From positions 333,792 through 397,791 of the forward strand of contig NW_008707002.1 of assembly GCF_000327385.1 (NCBI RefSeq): a stretch of DNA of 64,000 bases, in the 5' to 3' direction. This DNA is from Lottia gigantea. Its lineage: Eukaryota; Mollusca; Gastropoda; Lottiidae. Under the pieces are notes generated by a model, which saw only the letters and a list, made by a program, of their open reading frames with translations, was not told where the DNA came from and ran no database searches. Below are positions 1 through 11,155 of this stretch, in pieces. The position numbers and the translations under genes were made by a program. Every line of letters starts with the position of its first letter. The first letter of the stretch is position 1.

Positions 1-495
1 TTAAACTCTGTTCCAAGTTCCAATCTATTTCAATTCTCCATTATTTGTCTTTATAATAAAACTAAAGAAAGAGAGAAAACTTGGGTAATCTGTAAAAGCA
101 ATAAACTGCCGACCTTTCGTATTATAGTAATAGAATTTTCATTGTAAACAGTCTCCAGTATTAACCTGTTAAACCTTGTCTTCAATATCATTTATAGTAG
201 ATTGACGTACGACAGAATTCAAATCATAAATATATTACTACTTTAATCTTCATCATCCTCGCGATTTCTTCAGGGAATCAACGAGTTCAATATATCATGG
301 TGCTAGTAATTTCATCGCGTTCTGTTAATGTCTTCCTCTAGTCTTAACGTCAATGATCTATGTTGACAGTAATTCTATAATAATGCTAATTATCTCATTT
401 CAAATTGACAAAAATCCCTTTTTTCTTCTGATTCTCTGTTGATAAAACCATTAGGTTAAGCTGGTGTATTTCTTTTAACTTGTTCAGCTCCAAAA

Positions 496-1136
496 TAAAT
501 TATTATTACTTTCAAGATGGGATACCATATATAAATTATTATTACTTTCAAGATGGGATACCATATATAAATTATTATTACTTTCAAGAGGGGATACCAT
601 ATATAAATTATTATTACTTTCAAGATGGGATACCATATATAAATTATTATTACTTTCAAGATGGGGATACCATATATAAATTATTATTACTTTCAAGATG
701 GGATACCATATATAAATTATTATTACTTTCAAGAGGGGATACCATATATAAATTATTATTACTTTCAAGATGGGATACCATATATAAATTATTATTACTT
801 TCAAGAGGGGATACCATATATAAATTATTATTACTTTCAAGATGGGATACCATATATAAATTATTATTACTTTCAAGATGGGATACCATATATAAATTAT
901 TATTACTTTCAAGATGGGGATACCATATATAAATTATTATTACTTTCAAGATGGGATACCATATATAAATTATTATTACTTTCAAGAGGGGATACCATAT
1001 ATAAATTATTATTACTTTCAAGAGGGGATACCATATATAAATTATTATTACTTTCAAGATGGGATACCATATATAAATTATTATTACTTTCAAGATGGGG
1101 ATATCATATATAAATTATTATTACTTTCAAGATGGG
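496..1136. repeat. 36-bp minisatellite, about 18 copies
   Basis: Direct tandem array with a 36-bp period (a few units are 37 bp because of an extra G). Each unit holds a T/A block, TACTTTCAAG, then a GGGATACC block and ATATAT. Because 36 is divisible by three and the unit has few stops, long repetitive reading frames appear on both strands; these are not genes. Units differ at only a few places (ATGGG versus AGGGG), so the array is young or homogenised. The rest of 1-2,300 is AT-rich with no gene that I can see. Confidence 0.95.
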
Positions 1137-1780
1137 GTAATTTTCAGACAATAAATTTGTTATTAGTTTATGAGTTGCGATGTAAAGTTAAGATACCATA
1201 TTGGTCTTCGTTTAAACATGAAAACTTTATAATATGTAGTAATAGAAATTGGGTTCCTTGTTGGTTTTTTTAAAGATAAATAAATAATGCTAGTCGACGT
1301 TGGGATGCCATTTTGTTTTAGTTGTTACAAGAATTTTACTACAGATGTAATATCCATTCCAAATTGTAGAAGATATAAAGACAATGTTGGATGTTTTTTG
1401 GCTTTCAGGGATTCCATGCATCAAGAATATTTTTAATATCAGTTATTTTCAAATTATCTCCTTCACTTTCATAATGACTTCAAATATTTCCAACAGATTC
1501 AAAATTTTAATCCTGGTGTCCAAGCCAGGGAGATTATTTCACTTTTCTTTATAAAAATACTAAATTACACTGACATTTTAACCATAGACTTTCTCTCAAA
1601 CCAATGTAAGGGAAATAACTCTCATATGGAATGGTTTTTTTTTGTGAAGATTCAGACCCCAATTATTTCATTTCACTGAGCTTTACAAATATTTAAAAAT
1701 GTTCTCTTTTTCCTTCTTCAAGATTCTCCTAAATATTTACTCAAATTCCTATAAGATTTAAACGACATATAGAAATATAT

Positions 1781-1849
1781 CAACACAATATACACGTTAC
1801 TTATCAGATGTAGTGACACATCTGATAACGACACGTGTATATTGTGTTG
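1781..1849. repeat. Near-perfect inverted repeat (hairpin)
   Basis: Left arm CAACACAATATACACG plus TTATCAGATGT, right arm its near-exact complement, with a loop of about six bases. The stem is about 30 bp with one small internal mismatch. It could be a short inverted-repeat transposon relic or a small-RNA hairpin. Nothing else marks it as a gene. Confidence 0.75.
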
Positions 1850-2343
1850 AAACGTTATGTGCCTAACCTTACTAAAGAACTAGAAATGTGTTATATTCCA
1901 TAATATTGTCTTGTGTTTTGTTAAATAGTCAAATTCCTAATTAAGTAAAAACTCATTTGTAACATTTTTGGAACAATGAGAAATTTAAAGATTGCAGGAA
2001 ACCTGACAAAATTAACTGTAATTTATTCAGACAGGGAAACTATAACTAACAGTTACCAAAACAAACAAAATAACAACAAGTAACTTCTAACCAGGGATAA
2101 ATTTTGGAAATTGAAACATAGGGCAACTTTTGATCCAGAGATTTTTGAAAATTCAAACTATACCATATCTTCACCAGAGTAAAACATGATTTTTTTTGAC
2201 AATTCTTGTTATTTTGAAGATTTGGTGCATTTTAAAGAATTAAAATTTTGAGTGCCACTATCGGACATCTTTGGAAATATCTTTTAGAATAATTTAGCAT
2301 GAATTGAATGTGTGCCAACCCCTGAATACTATAAATCATGCTT

Positions 2344-5300
2344 CTACTTACTGATGTTATCTCCACTAGGTGGCATTTCCATCTGGACAACTACTTCCTG
2401 TAGGTTGAGAGGCGTCAGATTTCCTCCTGTCTGTATCAATGACTGACCTCCTGTAAGACAAATAGAGAATTGTGTCGGAGGAGCTTAGTTTTGTGAGTAA
2501 ACAAACTTTCCTGGGCTTCTAGAAAACAAACCTTCCTGGGATTCTAGAAAACAAACCTTCCTGGGCTTCTAGAAAACAAACCATCCTGGGATTCTAGAAA
2601 ACAAACTTTCCTGGGCTTCTAGAAAATGAAGCTGCTATTATGAGCTGAGGGGATATTAATCATTTTACATTTCACATAGAAGATAAAGTAGACATAATGG
2701 ACAGAATTTACATTTTCTTGAAAGCTTAAAATATGGAAGTTAAATTTTGAAAAATAATACACATAAATCCCTTTAAAATCCCTTTCAATCTTGATACTTT
2801 GAAATATTTTAAAAGAACTGAAGTTAAACAAACCTTGAGGAAAAGATGTAAGAATAGTTTGTTGTTGGTTGTCAGGTTTCAGGGTAGACAGAGCGTTAGG
2901 ATCCTGGAGTTGTATCAGAATCTGGGGATTATTCGCTGCTACAGCAGACGTGTTCATTCCACCATCTTGATTCTGGTTGATGAAATGAGAGGGCAAGATA
3001 ATCTGAATCTGAGGTTGACCCGGAAGACTGACTGGTACGTGCTGCGGAACTGTTTGCTGTGGGATGACTTGAACAGCGAACTGTTGTTCCGTCTGCCCGG
3101 GAACTTGATACTGAGTAATCTGTTGGTTGATGGGAATCTGCGTGACCATTTGTCCACTAATCAGCTGTTTCAGACTGATCCACTCTCCGTTGGGTAATTC
3201 CACCATTTGATCAGGATTATTCAAGATATTCTGAGTATCCAAGGAAACGATCTGAGACACCTGATTGGTTGAATCTGTCTGCTGAACTCTGATTGGTTGA
3301 TTGATTTGAAATATCTGCTGTCCTTGAATGAGTTGTTGAGATTCTACCATTGTTGGTTGATCCATGGGTTCAGAAGTTTCCATGGCAACTTGTGATGGAT
3401 CTCGCTTGACGTTGTCGGGCATGTGAGACAATTTGACAGCTGCGTCTGCTATATCCTGTAATCCACATGTCGATTTTGAAGGATTATTTCGTGAAGATTT
3501 TCGAGGGGACACCTTGGACCCTGAATGTGAAGCTCGGCTCTCTGACCTACTTCTGTCTTTAGTTGGAGTTCTAGAATCTGATTTTTTGGGAGATGCAGAG
3601 TTTTGAAGTTGAAGTACAGCCAATGCTGTCGTCTCTAAGTTCATAGCAATATCGCGACAATGCTGTCTGGTGTGACTACGTAACGAATCGGCCCTTACGA
3701 ATGACGCTGTACAGATATTACACTTGTATGCATTTCGTCCAAAATTTTTATTCGGAGAAGATTGGTTGCTCGTGGAAGAATGTTCGGGAGATTTTTCAGT
3801 CCGCACAAAATATTTTGAATGTTTTAGCCTATCAGAGTGTTTCTTCTTAATATGTGTTTTAATGTTGCCGATTTGTTTAGATTTGTACGTGCAGAAGTCA
3901 CATGGGTAGGGGCGTTCCTCGCTGTGAACTCTACGATGTGTTGCCAGAGCGCTTTTACTGTTCGATATATATTTACACAGGTCACATTCGTAGGTTGTCG
4001 AGGTATCGTGAACTTTACCGTGTTCTCGCATCACTTTCTTTGAAGATGATGAAAATGAACATTGAGTACACGTCATTTTATTTTCTTCTGAATGGTTGAT
4101 CTTTAGATGTGTCTTTAAATTGGCTGAAATAAAAACAAAGATACTAGTGTTATTTATCATGAACTGATGTATGAATAACTAAACATAATTATATAGATAA
4201 CAATAACTTTAATAAAATAACTTTCAATATTTCAATGATAATCCTTTCATTATTATCAAATACTGATGACCCTTGATCATTTTAGTTGATAAAAAATGCA
4301 TTTTTAACAAAATTTCCTTCTGCTTTCTTGGCAAAAAATTCCCACATTGCAGACTGCATTGTTTCCTGTCCTCATTGTCCCAAACAAGTCAAGAAAAGTA
4401 GGACATATAACCCTAGTATATAACATTCCAACAAGTTGACTTGTAACGACAAAAATATTCTGACACTGTCCTTAACTTATTGCAGACAGCAATGTCATTG
4501 CCTGGTCTGATTGTCCCAAACAAGTACAGAAAAGTAGGATGTAAAACTCCATTTCATTTCAAATTCAAATTTCTTTAAAGAAGCTGAAACCCACCTTTAA
4601 TAGAACATTTATAATCACATAAATCACATTTATAGGGTTTCTCTCCAGTATGTATTCTACCATGACGTTTTAAATCAGAGTTAATTTTAAACTTGGCTTG
4701 ACAGATCCCACATTGAAACGGGGAGTCTCCCGTGTGAGTTCGTAGATGAACTACGAGTTGACTAGAATTTTTACTGGCGTAGGAACATATCTGACATCTA
4801 CAAAGATACAAAGACAAAAAATATCAATTAACTGAAGTTTTAAATATATTTGAACTGTTTTGCAACAGAAGAGAAATTTGTCTTAAATTTGAGTTGTGCT
4901 TTCAAAAATATGAACTTAAAACCTGCTTGATATAGACTATGTATTGCAATTCGGATTGTTGGTACTTGGTTTATTTATTTATCTATGCCTTGTATTGGGC
5001 ATTTATCAGTCTTTATGAGATCACAATGTCACCATGAGATAATAAAAACTTACTTAAAAGGTCTTTCATCCGTATGAGTTCTGACATGTTTTTTTAAACT
5101 ACTACTGTCTACTGCTGCATACTCACCTATAAATATATAAACATATCATATAAATAATGTAAGATAAGAATGTATATGACCTGTCTGGATCTGTGGGATG
5201 CTGAATTGATAAACCAAATTGCAGGTGTTCTGAAGAGTCAGCATGCAAAAGTAGGAAAGAACCCTTGTTTACAAGGATAACAACTTAGATTCAAGATAAT

Positions 5301-8057
5301 CTTCCAGCTGGTCTGTGGACGATCCCTATGGCATTGATCTTTTCCAATCTTGTTCCATTTTAAACTACCAGGATCTCTAATACGAATGATAATACTTACA
5401 ATAAGAACAGCGAAATGGTTTCTCTCCAGTATGTAGTCTAATATGTATCTTGAGTTTATCACTACGGTTAAAAGTTTTATTACAATAATTACAGATGAAT
5501 GGTTTCTCTCCAGTGTGAGTTCGAATGTGACGTTCGATATCTTTAGCGTAGGTTGTTGTAAAATCACAATCTTTAAAATCACATTCATGTATTCTCGTTT
5601 TCCCTTTTTCTTTCGTTCCTTTTTTATCCGTCTTTTTCTCTACAATAAAAAATTATCACATCATTAATATACATTATAAATAATATTTGCTATGTAAATT
5701 ATAAATATACTTTATAAATAATATTTGCTATGTAAATTATAAATATACTTTATAAATAATATTTGCTATGTAAATTATAAATTTACTTTATAAATAATAT
5801 TTGCTATGTAAATTATAAATTTACTTTATAAATAATATTTGCTATGTAAATTATAAATATACTTTATAAATAATATTTGCTATGTAAATTATAAATATAC
5901 TTTATAAATAATATTTGCTATGTAAATTATAAATATACTTTATAAATAGTATTTGCTATGTAAATTATAAATATACTTTATTAATAATATTTGCTATGTA
6001 AACTATAAATATACTTTATTAATAATATTTGCTATGTAAACTATCTGAATGTGTGATGACAAACCAAATAACAACATGTTACTGAATAGTTAAGCTATGG
6101 TCACAGTGGGACTACATGAAATGACTCAAACTAATAGAAAGTTATATTTTTTTGCAAGAAATATCCAGTAGGCTACAAATTACAACAATCACACAATGTT
6201 TACCTGTTTGTAAGAGAAGATGATTTTGACATTTATGTTACAAAGAAATACAAAACCACCCAGAGGATTATGGGCCTGTGTGGAAGCTGAACACTATGTA
6301 TACCTACCATAATTGCCTTTTACCACCACATATTTTGGTTGTGACATAGAAACTATTGGTGTCTGAGTTCCCTCTTCTGTATCCATGGGATCAATTGGAC
6401 AGGCAGACACCATTTCCACGTCTGTGGTCAGTATACTGTCGTCTGGAGGGACCAGAGTAGAGGAGTACAGAGGATCTGCATGTTCTTGAAGAGTCGAAGC
6501 TAACAGTGCCAAGTTACTTGGTGGTTCTATTGGCAATCCAGGATTAAGGTTTGAAGAATTCGAGTACGTCAGCTGATCTCCTGAAGTCTCATTCATATCC
6601 CCTTCCTCCAAATTCACGTTTCCAGATTTCAGCGCTTGTTTCAGGATGTCCAGATCTGCTGCCTTCTGACGAGTTTCTCTGGATCGTGAACGCTTGGAGG
6701 TCGATGCAGGTTCAGCTTCCTCAGCTCTTCCTTGTCTTTGGACAGAAGTCTGAGTTTCGCTTTCCTGGCCGTGAGCCTGGTCTGGTTTGTACGAGCTTAA
6801 ATACTGATGATCATTGTTCGGTGAATTTTCAATCTGCACGTTTTCCAAGGGTGTGTAACTTGCGTCTGGATGTTGAGGAGCGTAGTAGTCATGGTGACCA
6901 AGAGTCTCTGCATCTTCAGGCATTGTCTGAATTTCAGACACTTGGTGCTGGAACTGAGCTTGCTCTTGAACTGGGGCATTTGAAAGTTGTTGATGATGAT
7001 GCTGAAGATGTGAAGAAGTTTCAATTGGTCTTCTGTAGGGGTCATGATCTGGGTAGTTTTGATGTGGATGACCTTGGTATGACCTTGAAGCATTTCTGTT
7101 GGAATCATATTGACCAGAGTCTAAATGTCGCGCAGTTTCAGGTTGATGATAATTTACTTGCTCCGTTTGAGCCGAATACACCACAGATTGAGGTTTTCGT
7201 AATACTGTCTCTCGCGGGGGAGCAACATCGTTTTCAAGATGAAACTTGACCTTTTCCTTCGAAAATCTTATTTCATTTTGAAAATCTCCAGGATTTAGGA
7301 TCATATGAGGCTGGTCTGATGCATCTTGGGGTTGATACTGCAGCTTCCTGTGCTTTGGGCTTCTGAAACTCTCCGTGGTTCGTTGGTCTGGTTGACTTCG
7401 CGATTCTTTTTGGTACGAGTAACTCGTTTGAATCAACTGTGAATCTCCTGTTCTGTCAACTTCTCTTGGCCTCTTCTCCGTTATTGGATAGCGTCCGTGA
7501 TTCGATACATGATCTCTTCTGTCTGAATAATGTCGTGTTTCACTCGAATCTGAAGTCGCACGATTTCCGTAATCTGTTTGTGATTTTGTTTCTACTCTCT
7601 GATAATCACTTTCTTCCGGAGCCATATTTGGAACAGTCTTAACATTTGAATGTTCCAATTCTTGTTGAGCAATCACCTCCGGATGTTTCTTTGATCTTGA
7701 AAACGTAGACTGGAAAGAAGCGATGCCAGTGTTTTCTGCAGCATTTTCAGAATAGCTTTGAGACTCTTGAAGAGATTGTCGAAGAGGCGTGGCGCCATGA
7801 CCAGACATTGGGGGACAGGGCATGGTCTGAAGGTTGATGCTTGTCCCCCGGGATAAAATCATAGACAAATCATTATACAAAATCTTTCCACCCGCTTCTT
7901 CATCTCTTGGTTCTATATCTGGGTCCCCACTGTCTATTTTAGCTTGTCTCTTCATCTGATTTAACATGGGGCACAGTTGTTTGTGAGCGATAAAATGCTC
8001 AACCACGTTAAATTGGGTCCGACATGCCCCACAGATATGAATATCCATAAACTCCAT
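2344..8057 (-). CDS. ZFP64: ZFP64-like C2H2 zinc-finger transcription factor, six exons
   Basis: Nuclear DNA-binding protein, inferred from strong likeness to vertebrate ZFP64. Exons on the minus strand: 8057-6308, 5639-5400, 5126-5054, 4797-4595, 4123-2834, 2450-2344. All introns are GT-AG and phases agree; the product is 1,220 aa. The N-terminus has the ZFP64 signature DIHICGAC and an AHKQ motif (Cys9, Cys12, His25, Cys29). A 550-residue disordered, polar region in exon 1 follows. About residues 600-910 carry ten C2H2 fingers; diagnostic stretches are [18 protein letters not shown] and [20 protein letters not shown], and the last finger ends [11 protein letters not shown] after a spacer. 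The C-terminus is Gln-rich, as in activation regions. It is longer than vertebrate ZFP64 (about 680 aa in the form I know), mostly through exon 1. The stop at 2344 lies just past a good donor (GTAAGT at 2351), so a further exon below 2,344 is possible. The ATG at 8057 is the only sensible start. Confidence 0.93.
2505..2630. repeat. 25-bp tandem repeat in ZFP64 intron 5
   Basis: About five copies of a 25-bp unit containing TTCCTGGGATTCTAGAAA or its GCTTC variant. The array sits in the last intron of the ZFP64-like gene. On the transcribed strand each unit carries an acceptor-like TTTGTTTTCTAG and a donor-like AAG/GTTTGT, the latter resembling the real exon 5 donor at 2833. Confidence 0.85.
4325..4562 (+). 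mobile_element. Two 3' fragments of the local SINE (ZFP64 intron 4)
   Basis: Two stretches (about 4325-4400 and 4480-4562) match the 3' half of the full SINE at 50,683: a block like TTCCCACATTGCAGACTGCA, a CATTGTCC block, then AGAAAAGTAGGA and, in the second copy, the ATTTC-rich tail. They are inserted opposite to the host gene and are diverged from each other. Confidence 0.7.
5662..6043. repeat. 38-bp AT-rich minisatellite in ZFP64 intron 1
   Basis: About ten copies of a 38-bp unit containing TAATATTTGCTATGTAAATT. Units are nearly identical apart from occasional T/A changes (TAATAA, TAGTAT). Exon 2 starts at 5639, only about 20 bases from the array edge, so the branch-point region of intron 1 lies in or beside the array. 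Confidence 0.92.
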
Positions 8058-8396
8058 GTTGATTGACTAATCACGAACTCAGAAAAGTGCAAATCTCACA
8101 AAAAATAGTTAAATGATGTTCAAAATTTTCCTTTTTGATTCAACAGTGGCTTAAATTAATCGTCATTTTATCTTTCGTAGCCTAGGCCTACATGTAGACA
8201 CTGAAATAATAATAAAGAATAGTTAGGAAAGAAATTCATCGAGTCCAGTTGAGAGGGATGTCAAGGCTATGTCAAGGTTACCAGAGAGAGCGAGAGAGGG
8301 TTTATGAAACTTGTGATGAAAGATGTTTAAATTCAGAACCGAATGACTGTAGTGTGAGCTAAGCCTGAAGCCGAGGAGAGATATTAATATCAGGAA

Positions 8397-8582
8397 CTAG
8401 CTAGCCCAGGATCTCAGGGGGTCCAAATTTTTTTATTGGGGGGCCTCAACTATAGCGACTCAACAAGTTATTTAAGTCGTCTAAATATTTCAGGAGGGGT
8501 CAAAATAATGTTGGGGGGGAGGGGGCCTGGCCGGGCCTGGCCGTCCCTGGCCCCCCCTCTATAGCTACAGGCCTGATTAAAA
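8397..8582. mobile_element. Unclassified G-rich interspersed repeat
   Basis: A block with G/C-rich patches (CAGGGGGTCC, GGGGGGCC, GGGCCTGGCCGGGCCTGGCC) in AT-rich surroundings. Its edges carry similar motifs in inverted order (CTAGCTAGCCCAGG at the left, CTATAGCTACAGGCCTG at the right), which suggests a short inverted-repeat element. It resembles in style the elements at 29,013, 57,409 and 59,455. Confidence 0.5.
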
Positions 8583-8589
8583 TGCGAAA

Positions 8590-10980
8590 ATGCAATAGGG
8601 ACACTTGACATACTCCGTTGTTCCTTACAATTTAACCATTTTATCTCCTCTCTCAAATACAACAGACCCTTCCCCACCCCCTTAATGATGGCAACTGTCA
8701 TTCTGTCGAAGTCCACGTGTGTTTATTTTGACAGTGCGACAATATCAGGCCCTGTACCATGCACAAGTTGAATATAAACAAAACCAAGGGGCACCTGTCT
8801 TTTACAACTTTGCCAGCCGAAATAGACAGATAACAGAGCTCTATTGACAATAAAAACAATCTTAAATTCAGTCATCAACAACAAAAATTGAAATACCTGG
8901 CAGACATCCACTGTTGATTAAAAAATTCAAATTATTTCCAGTGAAGTGCAATGGAGAAACATGGAGGACGCTATTAAAATTGTCACTAGGTGGCGATTAT
9001 CGCCAGTAGAATATTTTAGTGAATACGGTCTAAGGGAAAGAACTCCAGTTTTCCTCCAGATGTTTTAGACCACAACTAAGTCTTTTTTATCATTACTTAT
9101 CTATGGCTCACCACAATTGATTTACCACAATCAAAAATAAATACAGGTGATTAAGACTCTTTGAAAAGGGCGTCACTTGGACAAACCCTGGCACTGGGTG
9201 GTTTAGGTGTTCAAGAAGGGTAGCATGCCCTACTTTGCTGGCCACACCCATCAACTTGCTTATATCATTGGAGGTAATTAAGTCTGTGGACATTGATGCA
9301 ACCTATGAGCAAGGTCATCAAAATTATTGGAATGATTGAGATACAGGGTTTAGTCAAAAACAATAAACCAAGTTTTATACTATTTTAATGCCAGTCCAAT
9401 AATAATTATGCCTCTAATCTGTATTATATCTAAACAAACTAGTATTAACCTAACAGTGTTATTAAAGGCCCAGCCCTTCAATACGGGATTGTTTTTAGTC
9501 TGTGCAACATACAACAATGTGTGCTGCTAATACCCCATCCCCTGTTGTCCCCAGCCCCTAACCATGTTTTCAAAGGGCCAAACACTTCCAAAGTAAAAAC
9601 AAAAGAATGTTATAACTGGATAGAAAAATATATTTTCCAGAAAACAATAATTCTACAAAAAAAACGACGGGACAAAAAAAGATCAAAAATAAAAGCCCCC
9701 AAAAAACAGAAAAAAATACCTCCAAAATATTATGCTAAAAAAACAAAAAGAAATTTCCTGTCTTATTTTTACTGAAATTATATAATGTCTGCAAAGCCGG
9801 GCTTCAAATTCTGAATTGAGGATGATTTTTGCATTCCAGTCACCTGATTGGTCAATCGTTAAAATCAATGTTGAAAAGATTATTGTATTTTATAAAATTT
9901 GAGTTTTTTCAAGTGTTTTATGAGAAGCTGACGGCAGATATTTAAAATAAAAGTAAAAATTTCTAGGAAATTGTCTTTTTAAAAAAATCTCACAGGCAGA
10001 AAAATGAGTTGAAAATGGGACAAGAAAAGTCTATTTTTAGTTAAAAAAAAAACCAAGTAATTTCTGATTAATCAAAATGTTTTTAATATTTGAAAAAAAT
10101 GTAATCTTTGTTTGCGTAGTGTTTTTTTATTTTAGTTTATCTATTTGTTCTTTATCAATATACAAATAATGTCTAGGACAATTTTTAACGTAGCCAATGA
10201 AACGAAAGCAATTTATTGACCTATTTAACTAAAAAAAAAGTTGAAATTCTTTATAGCCTTTTCAGTTTTTCATCCCATTTTACTCATTCGGAACACAAAC
10301 ATCTTTGGCTAAAATAATCATGAAATAAATGAAATGCAAGTTGAATATAGAAGTAAAGTTTCAATGGTGTGGTTTTAGCGATATCTGTCTAAGGGATGTC
10401 AGTGAAGAGAGCTTGAGAAAAACATCTCTATTGTCGGGCTTCAACTGTTAAACCTCCTCTCAAATATCATGAAAATATTAAAACAGAAAATGAATACATG
10501 TAGCACTAGCAGTATTAATCAAAAATCAAGATTCATAACACTAAGATTAACAGTAAGCATTTAGAATTAGTCAAAAAGTCAAAACGCACTGGTCAATTAC
10601 GAGACTCGTCTCAATACACCCTAACACCAAAAAATGAAGTCATTATTGGTCAGATCCGTACGAAGCTAATAAAATGTAATTGATGTAATCTATATTGTAT
10701 TTAGCTTTAAATAAGACCCAGGAGGTGTCTTTTCCATGTAAAATTCCCACAATATTAGTCTCTATTCATTACAGTCACAGTATTTACCCCCACAATAAGA
10801 TTAGCTTCAAATTTTGATCTTAAAAAGATTGCACAATTTTAAAGTAGAATTTTATATTTTCTACTCAAAGCTGAAATTGCCAGTTATAGTTTCTAGTATT
10901 GTTTTCAACAGCATTAGTAAAATAAGGAATCTACCCTCATTCAAAGCAATCAGCTAATTTTCAAAAATGTAATATAATTC
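8590..10980. other. Intergenic stretch, no gene seen
   Basis: AT-rich DNA with homopolymer A and T runs between the ZFP64-like gene and the next minus-strand gene. At about 9190-9290 is a diverged copy of the interspersed repeat found at 41,045 (GTAGCATGCCCTACTTTGCTGG then CCACACCC, shortened here). At 9828-9900 is a copy of the ATTGGT-type palindromic element. Open frames here (for example a Lys-rich one at 9521-9775) look random. Confidence 0.6.
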
Positions 10981-10984
10981 AGTG

Positions 10985-11075
10985 TTTCAGTACTGTATTC
11001 TGATTGGTCAATAATTAAAATAGATTTTAAATTTAGGTTTTATTAACCAATCAGATTACTGTATTTCTAATGATT
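10985..11075. repeat. Palindromic CTGATTGGT/ACCAATCAG element
   Basis: Left arm CTGATTGGTCAATAATTAAA, right arm ending AACCAATCAGA, forming an imperfect hairpin of about 60 bp around TTTTAAATTTAG. Related copies lie at about 9828, 17,350, 18,095, 36,300, 56,255 and 61,345. The unit carries CCAAT boxes by nature of its arms. It is probably a MITE. Confidence 0.7.
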
Positions 11076-11155
11076 TTATGTTGATTCAGTGGAGAAACTG
11101 TCTCCTGGAATTTATAACAATTCCTACTTCACATGAAAACTTCATCTGAACCTTC

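Noticed and set aside
480-1273. Repetitive open frames of about 120-150 codons on both strands
   Set aside because: They come from the 36-bp array; the period is a multiple of three, there is no splice or start context, and several frames are open at once.
5238-5588. 116-codon minus-strand frame
   Set aside because: It is the wrong frame across ZFP64 exon 2; the correct frame gives two C2H2 fingers.
6551-7249. 232-codon plus-strand frame
   Set aside because: It is antisense to ZFP64 exon 1 and has no recognisable product.
9521-9775. Lys-rich 84-codon frame
   Set aside because: Driven by A-homopolymers; no homologue or splice context.
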